Of a DNA stretch of 64,000 nt, positions 1 to 10,100 are shown one piece after another; the first letter of the stretch is position 1, and every line of letters starts with the position of its first letter. The notes below the pieces were generated by a model, which was not told where the DNA came from, searched no databases, and saw only the letters and a program-made list of their open reading frames with translations. This stretch comes from Telopea speciosissima (Eukaryota; Streptophyta; Magnoliopsida; Proteales; Proteaceae), in contig NC_057926.1 of NCBI RefSeq assembly GCF_018873765.1, positions 48,661,043-48,725,042 of the forward strand, given 5' to 3'. A program made the position numbers and the translations under genes.

Positions 1-1123
1 GGAGACTTTGTTGTTTGTTGGTCTTTTCATTATGATGTCATTTACACTTCCCCCCTCCCCTACCCCCCCCCCAAAAGAAGGAAAAACTGATTAAACAGCA
101 GAATCCGAAGACAACTTGCTTTGGTTTGCTTTAATGATTTTATTATGGGCAAGAGTTCTCTGTGAAGGGGGAGCATGGCCCCTGTGTGCATGTGGCCGCA
201 TCAATAGGACAGTCATTACCGCCTTTCAAGGGGAGCAGGGCGATCATTTCACCCTCTTCTGTGTCTGGGTACAAGGCGCACACTCCCCCCATAGAGAACT
301 TTCTCCTTTTTATTATATGGTCTAATGTACATTTTACATTTATTTTTTTTGGTAAGACATTTTAAAATTATTCAAGTACCTACAAGTAATTTTTTTTTGG
401 TAGGAATGTATCTACTAGTATTAATATTGGGAAAAAGAACACAGCCTGGTTGTGTGGTTCCTACGCCCAAACACTGGAGCACGTGAATTTACTTTCCTGC
501 CCCCTATGAAATTAAAAAACCTGTCCTTGTTGATGCCCCTATGCATGCTTGCTCTCATCGGACCACATGCTTGTGAAGATGTTGTATGACAAGGCAACAA
601 TCTCTTGCCCATTATTATTATAGGAACGAGAACGCTGTCAGGCTGCATAGCATACACTAAACACTTCCTTATGTCTACCTCTCTCTTCACATTGTCACAC
701 AAGGAGGCACTATTGTATGATATGTAGCCTGATAAGGAACTCAATCCCATTATTATTTGAAATACTCCCAAAGGACCCTTTATCCTCCTATTTCATGCGA
801 ACACTTCAGTGTTTGATTAAATGTAACAATGTTTCATTTTCGGAACAAAAAGGGCAATGCTCTTGAACACCAAAACATTTTTCACAAAGATTAGAACTCA
901 AAGGAAGGGTCTGATGGAGTAACAACAAGAAGCGTCGAATTCGCTCACTGCAAGGGGCTCTCTAGGCAAGACTCAAAAAGTTAGGAGAGTGAAGAGTTGG
1001 GATGGTATTACGAAATGCTTTACAAGAGGTGGTGGTGGAGATTGAGAAAGGAGACACCATACCAGTACTATTGGGTGCCGTTTCATTGAGAAAGGAGACA
1101 CCATACCAGTACTTTTGAGGCTC
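1..1123. repeat. Left arm of a large inverted repeat
   Basis: This stretch is the near-exact reverse complement of 5039-6162. Base 1 pairs with base 6162, and similarity ends just after the GAGGCTCT shared at about 1117-1124 and 5038-5045. Differences are scattered substitutions plus small indels in the C/G run near the outer tip. The arm may extend left of the window. It is a mosaic: a foldback MITE-like segment at about 146-307, a second MITE-like segment at about 445-650, and the mirror of a LINE zinc-knuckle fragment at about 683-973. Two near-identical direct repeats of about 26 bp lie at about 1053-1120. Confidence 0.93.
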
Positions 1124-3471
1124 TCCAGGCAAGACTCAAAAAGCCGACCACCAATGTCTCATTGGTCCGTGTTTCAAGAGGCATTCATGTAGGTTTTGCT
1201 TGAAGAATAACTCCAGCAATATGTCTTTTGGCTCGTGTTTCAGAAGACAACCATTAACATCAAGTTGCAAGCTTTAATAGTTCGTGACTGATAGAATTGT
1301 GAAGGCTTCATTAAATTCGTTTTTGTGAAATTAAGCGATTTGGTTAGAGTAGTTGTAGTGTAAATACCAAGTTGTAAACCTCATCAGTTTCAGATTTGAC
1401 AAGTTGTAATAAGTTGTAATAACTTCAACAAATACCGACTGCAAGTAAGTAATTTGATTTTCAATCTTCTTCCATTTCTTCTTCCATTGAGATTTTCTTT
1501 TCCTTAAAAATCCTTGGAGCAATTGAGGCACTAGAAAGATCTCATTTTCGATCTTGTTAGAAGTTGGATTTTATTCCAACACATTTCATTGAGTCCAACT
1601 TCAGGGTAAGTGGGTGTGTGTTTTACTTGAAAAAATGTTGCTTTTGGTGAGCTTGATTCCCCCCTCCCTCCTCTCAAGTTCAAAGAAACGGATGAAGCAC
1701 CAGATTGAAATGGCTAGTGAAGAGAACTAGGAAGGGTAACAATCTTTTGAATATTGAAACATTAAAATTTTGGCAATCATTGGAACTGGAAATTTGTTGC
1801 CTGATAATCTATCCTTAACCTTAATTTAATAATACATCTTTCCAGTTGCTTAACTAGGATAAGAATTGAAAGGAGTAATTAGCATTTGGTGTTGCAGTTG
1901 TGTAAATGATGCCAGTTTTTTACTTGTACCCATGTTCTAGGAGATAGGATTTATCAGAGTTTGGCATCTTCTCACTCATTTCGATGTTCTAGGAGATGGG
2001 ATTTATCAGAGAGAGAGAGGGGAGTTTAAGAAAACAAAGTCTTATAGGGGCACGCATTGGTTGTCATGTTGTCTAGGGGACCCAAAGCATTGGAAGGGGC
2101 TTGATTGCAGGGCCACACCAACAAGGCGAGCAAGGTGTCCAAGATGGCAAGGTGCCTGGACGCCTTGACAACTATTAAGATGCGTGTCACAATAAGGGAT
2201 ATATTCCTATCTTGATGGGTCGTTGGGTGTCTTAGACAGTTTTAGTTTGCTTTGGTTGTTCCTATTTTATGTAAGTTTTCCTATTATAACTATATGTAGA
2301 GTCGTAGTGCAACTTAATTTTCCTTCTATAAATAAAGGACTGTAGCCCACAATAGACACATACTCTCAGTCTGTCGTGGTTTGGGAATTCTTCTTCTCTT
2401 CTCTCTTTCTTCTTCTTTGGTTCTGATTTCTCAAGTTCTTAAATTGTCACAACAACTATATGTTGATTGTTAATAATCGACTCATTAGCTGGGTGAGCAC
2501 CCTGTTTAGGATCATGTAGGAAGTTTACTACCCAGAAACAACACTACCTACATGATTCTAGGGTTACCTTGCAAATTCCCAATTCAATATTTTAAATTGC
2601 AGGACTTCTTCACAGCTGCCAATTGTTTTCACATTGATGTATTTGCTGTAGGCAGACTACTTACATATGTCTTCCCTGTCTTTTCCGTCAGAATTTTCCC
2701 AGTAGCAATTTGAATTTCCTGGAATCCCTATTACCAGAAGTTGATATAGCAGCTACATCTATCAAATAATAGCAATAAGCTGATAAAAGACTCATGCCAT
2801 TCACAAAGGAAACTTTTAATGAAGTTGTCATTCATTTTCTTTGATCTCTTTATTTATAAGAAACCTCTCAAACAAAGTTCTTGACTCAACTTACGAAATA
2901 TAACCACAGGCTCTAGATATCATTCAACCTAATATATGCTACTAATAATGCAGAAGAGAACGGGACTTTCATTTTTGCAAGTCCTTATCCTACTCAAGAG
3001 AAGGATCTTAGGAGATTGTAGGTAGCATTTATTCGGAATTTGTTCCAGCTCCAACTAGTAACTTCTAGAAAATTTCTAGAACTTGAACTTAAGATATACT
3101 AGAATGCTTACAAAATTTTAAAACCAGATAGTGTAGAAACTACAATATTCAATCATTGTTATATTATTCTTGCTACCCCACACATGGTCCCTTCTGGGCA
3201 ATGGCTGAAATGTTATAACGGTGTCTTGTTCTTTACTGCTTCTGAATGAACACAAATCCATATACAAGCATGATAAGCATGATGTGCATTATCACAAATA
3301 ACTGTAAATGAAAGGATGCTAAAATTTTCAGAAGTTACAGCTGCACTGCCTGCACAGTAGTTTTGCTAATCTAACTTGCTTACCTTTCCTTTTAATGGGA
3401 TTGAGCTCTACCTTGTAGAATACAGTTTTATTGTTTCCATTCCTCATAACAGATGGCTTGTTTAATTTTAG
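1124..3471. other. Spacer between left arm and OTP51-like exon, with LTR-like debris
   Basis: There is no convincing coding region. At about 1122-1145 the arm motif CTCTCCAGGCAAGACTCAAA recurs, echoing a similar sequence at about 957-977 inside the arm. Bases about 2170-2480 look like an LTR remnant: CTATAAATAAAGGAC (about 2327-2341), then a CT-rich leader, as in many plant LTR transcript starts. Bases about 2050-2180 contain an AAGGCG/CGCCTTGACAACT-type repeat that recurs near 10755 and 20095. The last part, up to the AG at 3470-3471, is probably intron sequence of the OTP51-like copy. Confidence 0.45.
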
Positions 3472-5038
3472 GTGTACAAATGGATGATCCAACAACACTA
3501 GTTTCGGTTTGATTTTGCACTAGCTAGTAGGCTAGTAGATTTTATGAGCAAAGAGCAAAAATATTCGAAGTGTCGGGAGATATTTAATGACATAATCAAT
3601 CAGGGTAAGGTGCCTAGTGAATCTACATTCCATATTCTGACTGTTGCATATCTCAGTGCACCTGTTCAAGGTTGTCTGGAGGAAGCATGTGGCATTTACA
3701 ACCGCATGATTCAGTTTGGAGGCTACCAACCCCGCCTTAGTTTACACAATTCTCTTTTTAAAGCTCTCACTAGTAAACCTGGAGGTGCATCAAAATGTTA
3801 TTTAAAGTAGGCAGAGTTCATTTTTCATAACTTGGTATCATCTGGATTTGCGATACACAAGGAGATTTATGCTGGTCTGATATGGCTCCACAGTTATCAG
3901 GATAATATAGATAGAGAAAGGATAACCGAACTGAGGAAAGAGATGCAAGAGGCAGGAATCAAAGAGGGAACAGATGATCTTCTGTCCCTATTGAGAGCTT
4001 GCTCCAAAGAAAGAGACACAGTGGAAGCAGAAAGAACTTGGCTTAAACTCCTGAAATTTGAATGTAGTCTCCCTTCTTAAGCTTTTGTTTATCGCATGGA
4101 AGTCTATTCAAAAGTCGGAGAACCTATGAAATCGTTGGAGATATTCAGAGGGATGCAGGAACATTTGGGGTCTACCAGTGTTGTGGCATATCATAAGATC
4201 ATAGAGGTGATGTGTAAAGCCCATGAAATGGAAGCTGCAGAAACCCTAATGGATGAGTTCCAAAATAGTGGTCTAAAGCCCCTTTTGCCTTCTTTTATTG
4301 ATCTAATGGGTATGTACTTCGATTTGAGCTTGCACGACAAAGTGGAGTCAACTTTCATCCAGTGCCTTGAGAACTGCCATCCCAATCGAACTATTTACAA
4401 TATATACTTGGATTCATTGGTAAAAATTGGTAAAATTGGTAATATTGGCAAGGCCGAGGAGATCTTCAACCGAATGCTCAATGATGTGATGATTGGTGTC
4501 AACACTCGGGCATGCAATGTCATCTTAGGATTGTATCTCTCTTCTAGAGAGCATGTGAAGGCAGAAAAGATATATGAGTTGATGTGTCAAAAGAAATATG
4601 ACATTGAATCTCAACTGATGGAAAAAATTGATTATATTCTGAGCTTAAAGAGAAAGGTGGTTAGGAAGCCCATAAGTCTAAAACTCAGCAAAGAACAAAG
4701 GGAGATCTTGGTTGGCTTGCTATTGGGTGGTTTGCAGATAGAATCGGATGAAGAAAGGAGGAATCATGCACTCTATTTTGATTTCAGTGAAAACTCTGAT
4801 GTACATTGTGTTCTAAAAAGACATTTATTTGATCTGTACCATGAGTGGTTACATTTCTCTGGTAGGTCAAATGATGAGAGTGATGACGTACCAAATCGAT
4901 TCTCTACAATTGCACATACTTATTTTGGCTTTTATGCAGACCAGTTCTGGCCCAAAGGCCGCCCTATGATTCCGAAGCTCATTCATCGTTGGCTATCACC
5001 TCATGTTCTAGCATACTGGTATATGTATGGGGGCCTCA
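3472..5038 (+). pseudogene. OTP51-like PPR-LAGLIDADG gene fragment, decayed
   Basis: One continuous frame from a 3' splice site (TTTTAG, 3466-3471) encodes pentatricopeptide-repeat helices followed by a LAGLIDADG maturase-like domain. Key segments are REILVGLLLGGLQIESD (about 4705-4755), SYFGFYA-like HTYFGFYADQFWPKG (about 4915-4960) and LIHRWLSPHVLAYWYMYGG (about 4978-5034). This order is that of OTP51, a nuclear-encoded chloroplast protein needed to splice ycf3 intron 2. Three in-frame stops break it: TAG at 3499, TAG at 3808, TAA at 4078. The N-terminal exons are missing, and the C-terminal part after the second LAGLIDADG region is lost at the arm junction. The frame is otherwise open for about 520 codons, so inactivation looks recent. 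It is a dead copy; a working OTP51 should exist elsewhere in the genome. Confidence 0.88.
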
Positions 5039-5189
5039 GAGCCTCAAAAGTACTGGTATGGTGTCTCCTTTCTCAATGAAACGGCACCCAATAGTACTGG
5101 TATGGTGTCTCCTTTCTCAATCTCCACCACCACCTCTTGTCAAGCATTTCGTAATACCATCCCAACTCTTCACTCTCCTAACTTTTTGA

Positions 5190-5480
5190 GTCTTGCCTAG
5201 AGAGCCCCTTGCAGTGAGCGAATTCGACGCTTCTTGTTGTTACTCCATCAGACCCTTCCTTTGAGTTCTAATCTTTGTGAAAAATGTTTTGGTGTTCAAG
5301 AGCATTGCCCTTTTTGTTCCGAAAATGAAACATTGTTACATTTAATCAAACACTGAAGTGTTCGCATGAAATAGGAGGATAAAGGGTCCTTTGGGAGTAT
5401 TTCAAATAATAATGGGATTGAGTTCCTTATCAGGCTACACATCATACAATAGTGCCTCCTTGTGTGACAATGTGAAGAGA
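5190..5480 (+). mobile_element. LINE zinc-binding (zf-RVT) fragment inside the right arm
   Basis: The plus-strand translation reads RRFLLLLLHQTLPLSSNLC, then CPFCSENETLLHLIKH. This is the layout of the cysteine/histidine-rich zf-RVT domain at the end of plant L1-type LINE ORF2. One in-frame stop follows the HLIKH segment. The mirror copy is in the left arm at about 683-973 on the minus strand. It is non-functional debris, but it shows that the arms duplicated an already nested sequence. Confidence 0.6.
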
Positions 5481-5855
5481 GAGGTAGACACAATGAAGCG
5501 TTTAGTGTATGCTATGCAACCTGACAGCGTTCTCGTTCCTATAATAATAATGGGCAAGAGATTGTTGCCTTGTCATACAGCATCTTCACAAGCATGTGGT
5601 CCGATGAGAGCAAGCATGCATAGGGGCATCAACAAGGACAGGTTTTTAATTTCATAGGGGGCAGGAAAGTAAATTCACGTGCTCCAATGTTTGGGCGCAG
5701 AAACCACACAACCAGGCTGTGTTCTTTTTCCCAATAATAATACTAGTAGGTACATTCCTACCAAAAAAAAATTCCTAGTAGGTACTTGAATAATTTTAAA
5801 ATGTCTTACCAAAAAAAATAAATGTAAAATGTACATTATACCATATAATAAAAAG

Positions 5856-6017
5856 GACAAAGTTCTCTATGGGGGGAGTGTGCGCCTTGTACCCAGACAC
5901 AGAAGAGGGTGAAATGATCGCCCTGCTCCCCTTGAAAGGCGGTAATGACTGTCCTATTGATGCGGCCACATGCACACAGGGGCCATGCTCCCCCTTCACA
6001 GAGAACTCTTGCCCATA
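5856..6017. mobile_element. Foldback MITE-like repeat (right arm copy)
   Basis: A segment of about 160 bp bounded by inverted ends: TTCTCTATGGGGGGAGTGTG at the left, and the complement of GTTCTCTGTGAAGGGGGAGC at the right. The mirror copy is at about 146-307. Diverged relatives with the same inverted ends lie at about 31231-31383 and 37537-37695, and partial ones elsewhere. It has no coding capacity. The inverted ends, small size and several copies fit a non-autonomous DNA element; the superfamily is not determined. Confidence 0.65.
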
Positions 6018-6162
6018 ATAAAATCATTAAAGCAAACCAAAGCAAGTTGTCTTCGGATTCTGCTGTTTAATCAGTTTTTCCTTCTTTTTTATTGTTTTGG
6101 GGGGGAGGGGGAAAGTGTAAATGATATCATAATGAAAAGACCAACAAACAACAAAGTCTCCA

Positions 6163-7126
6163 CTACGTCAACCAGCCAAGGAGGAAAATCCAGAGTCCAG
6201 CAGAATTGATAACCCTGCCAAAAGCATACATGGAAATCGAATATGCTGCCTTAATTTGATCTCTTGAAACCCACCTACAATCAAAAGACTTAAAAAGTGT
6301 CTTTAATTTCCCAACAATCCAATCCAATATTATGATATCCCAATTTAATTCATCTAAATCATCCGATCGAACAAGAGTAACAATACCCTTGGCAATCCAA
6401 AATATCCAAGCAGTTGCCATGGCAAATCAAACTTATCAAAGCTTTTGGATCACACTCTCATGGACCAAGCAGGTCTGTGGGAGCCATCCCAGGATGCATC
6501 ATGCATTCCAAGACTCTACGCTAGAATGCATACAGGTTTCAAAACAACCATGCAACCACCAAAAGAGTTGTGCAAACTTAATAGATGACAAAAATTATTT
6601 CATTTTTCAGATCTCAGCAGATATTTTGATGCTGAAGTGATTACCAAGAAATTATGTTTGCAGATGATTTGCTTTGGAAAAAGAGGAGAAAGATCATGTG
6701 GTACATGTCCCAAGAGCCAAGAGTATAGCATATTTGTATATCTATAATTTAATGAAAAACCAAATGATCAGAAGATATTTGGAAAGTAAGAAACTTAAAA
6801 GTATATAACATTACTTTGATTTAGATGTTCAGAAAAAAAACAAAAACATAAATTAGCAGTACATAGAACATGATGTTCAACATCTCAGCCTGGTTCCAAA
6901 TTGGCATTCATTAAGAGAAACTAAAAACATCTGAAGCTCAAGTGTTTCCAACCTATTCAACGAATGGAATTTCTTTTTATGTACACTCGGTTTCAGTCTT
7001 GGACAAATGATCCCAGTCTCAGCCTGACCAGACTGTTCAATGAAAGACCCTCACTCAAGGCTGGCTACTATGGCATGCAAGCATAGCGCTGCCCAACAAA
7101 TGGAAGTTGGAAGAGGGAAAGCAGCC
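6163..7126. other. Region between inverted repeat and ALIS stop codon
   Basis: No coding region was recognised. The part nearest the ALIS stop (roughly 6800-7126) is likely its 3' UTR, because the last coding exon ends at 7127 on the minus strand. An ORF at 6163-6420 (minus) has wording like degenerate LINE RNase H text (MATAWIFWIAKGIVTL...), but this is too weak to call. Confidence 0.35.
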
Positions 7127-10100
7127 TTAATTATAATGCCCTGCTGGATTTCTGTTCCATGATAAGAAGGATGGATCCCCCAGTGGCCTGCAAAATAGCA
7201 ACCTCAAGCTCAATAAATGTGCAAACAGGTTCTGTACAGAAGGATTTTACTTTCCATGAAAGGAGTAGATATTATAATAATATAATATTGATGACAGAAC
7301 TGTTGCAATGTGGAAGGTAACTAATATATTGATACACCTCAATATGCAATTTAAATACTGAAATTGTCCAGACTTAACCTCACTTCTCTGAGAAGGCTAT
7401 AAATAGAAGTAAGCAGAAAAAAACAAGCCAACTGGCCAAAACCAGGCAAAAGAGAAAGGAGGGGGAAATCATTCATAAAAAAATGAGACAAGAAATGCCA
7501 ATGAGATTTCATTATTACACTTCCACCAGGTCAAGGCAGGACAATTTGCCTAAGCCATAACAAAGCCAGAATCCAAACAGTAGGAGCGATTGACAGATTA
7601 ACCACTCAAATAAATTGCTCCAAAACTTCAGAGGCCATAAACCAATTAAAGATGATAACGGTATTCATCATATTCCTCCAGACATTTATCTGATGATTCA
7701 TACAAAAATAATACAAAAGTAACTAGGACATTTTATAGGTGGGATCAATCAAATGGTGCATCCTGAACCATTCCCACCCACCGACTTTTCCCTTTTATAT
7801 GTAAATGTGCACCCAAAGGTGGATAGGATGGTTCTTCCCATCTGATGCAGATCTACTTTCAAAATCATAGTGGTAGTACTCCCAAATTTTAAAACCAATC
7901 ACATGTTTTCTTCACCTACAAAAATAGCTCCACAACTTGCTCCATATACCGTCTACCTAGAAAGTTTCTGCCAAGTCCACATCTTATTTTTCAGAATCTA
8001 ATGGCTTCTATTTTCTATATCATTATTTGGGCCTTGGCCAGAGTGGTTCAAAAAAAGCTACTGTTTTTTAGATGGCAAGTAGAGACAAAACTCAGGTATT
8101 TAGACATATCTTCAACCAAATGATCTAAGTCATTTTCCAATTTCTGATTCTTGAGCTTCAGTAGGATATCCGAACCGCTCAAGGAACTTGTCCCAAGTTG
8201 CTCAAAACAGGGATGTAGGAAAGACTTTATTTCACATATTTACTGGATACATGTCTCAGTTGATTCGGTTCATGTACATACTAGTACAAAAAGTATTTAT
8301 AGCAGGATTAATTTCATATCTTAAAACAAACGGACACACACTCGCTGACAACAACACCCTAACCCACCCACAAGCAGGTGCTAAATTTTCTTTTTCCCTA
8401 AATAGAAGCATTTTCCATGTCTATGTCATGTGAATAATATGCAATGCAGTAGGAGAAACTCAAATTCTACCACATCCACTTCTGACCTTTTAAATCACGC
8501 TGTATCAGTGAGCTCAATAAGCGTAGATAACATATTAAATTTAGAGGATCACAGTGGATTCTTAGATGATTAGTCCATAAGTATTTCACCTCATACAAGG
8601 AGAACCATACCTTAAAATAAGCTAGCCAACCTGACTGTACAGCAAGTGCAGTCTATTCCAAGAAGAAATTGACCAATAAATTTGATATGCAAAACAACTA
8701 CAGATGGATTCAATTCTAGGGTTTTGTAGCAGATTGTGATTTGTGAGTAGATTTAGAACCCCAATCATGACAACAAACCCTAACTAGGATTACTAGGACT
8801 CACATTAGATCTATTTTAAAGAGCGACCTAGTGCACGAGGCTCCCGCTACTGCAGGCTCTGCAAGGGGCAAATGTACGTAGCCTTACATCCTGCTTCGCA
8901 GGACAGGCTGTTTCCAAGTTTTGAACCTGCAACCAATAGGTTGCAATAGCGCAACTTAACCTTTGCACCAAGGCTGTTTCCTTTCACATTAGATCTATTT
9001 TCCGAGCCTGAAATCCCCTTTCAAATGTTTTTAATCACAATTAAATTAAGTAATGGATTAAAGTATCATATCGGCCAATACGTATCGGTATCGATACGAT
9101 ACTGACTGATACGTCTCTTTTTAAAAAAAAAATGTATTGTCTCGATATGTATCGACCGACAAGTGTACGATATGATACAGTCGATACATATCGATACACT
9201 CGATACGTACTAATATTACCATTTGTTTGGTTTTTAAATGTATCGATACGAACCGATACATATCCATACGTATCGATACACATGCCTTTTTTCACATTTT
9301 ACACCAAACATAACCCCCCAACCCTCCTCGACACGAACTAAATCTCAACTTTCTCTTCCTTCGGGTCTCGCCACAAAACATGTCGGGTTGGGTCGGATCC
9401 ACATCGCACTCGAATCCTTGGAATACAAGACATCCTCAACACTTGAAGGGAAAGGTAGGTTTTTTTCAAAAAACTTGATCTTTTGTTTCAAATCTTGCAT
9501 TTTACTTCTTTTTTTGTTTGCTACGATTCAAGGAGAATAGATTCAACTAACTATTAGATGCATGCTTTATACACATTTGCAAAGATTTGAACTCAAATCC
9601 ACCATTTTTCACCTAAAACCGAAAATGACTTCCTTAAGGGTCAGTATCATGCTTATGTTCGGTCAGTACACAACATCATCCTAGTTGCTCTTATTCTTGA
9701 AGATCCTTACAGACATGAGTTTGATCCACCCCGACATTGTTCATGGAAATAGAGTGACTCTGCGTGTAAGAATCTCATCTTTTCTAACAATTTCAAAGTG
9801 CTACACTTGTCTAGTTATACATTATTCACAATTCTTAGTGTATATGCATGATATATGACATATATTGCTTGTTTATATTGTTTTTTGTGTCCAAAAGTGT
9901 ATTCTCATGTATATTTTGATCATTTTCATGCATTTCTGCACCGATCGATGATACGATACGTCTCTGAAAATCGCCCGGCTGATACAATACCCAATACCGA
10001 TACTTCAAACCTTGGTTTCAACTGATATAAAGTAAATGAATGGAATCTCACAGCCAACCAAAGGGAGTTGAAAAGCTAGTGAAGTTTAAACTAACCACTC

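Larger units (their letters stand above)
5039..6162. repeat. Right arm of a large inverted repeat
   Basis: Reverse-complement partner of 1-1123. It starts exactly where the OTP51-like reading frame loses family similarity, after the conserved LAYWYMYGG segment, so the arm junction truncates that gene copy. The outer tip ends at GTCTCC (6157-6162) and is followed by ACTACGTCA. The matching flank of the left arm lies outside the window, so a target-site duplication cannot be tested. The arms are much longer than a usual transposon TIR and carry older repeats inside them. The structure could be a Mutator-like or foldback element with long arms, or a plain inverted duplication. Confidence 0.93.

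Noticed and set aside
421-771. 116-codon ORF repeated as 5391-5657 in the other arm
   Set aside because: Both are readings of the duplicated arm sequence, which contains LINE zf-RVT and MITE debris in other frames. Conservation here comes from arm identity, not protein selection.
9041-9341. Tyrosine/arginine/serine-rich ORFs on both strands
   Set aside because: They are translations of the CGATACGTATCG word array at the element end. The same happens at 27699-28395.
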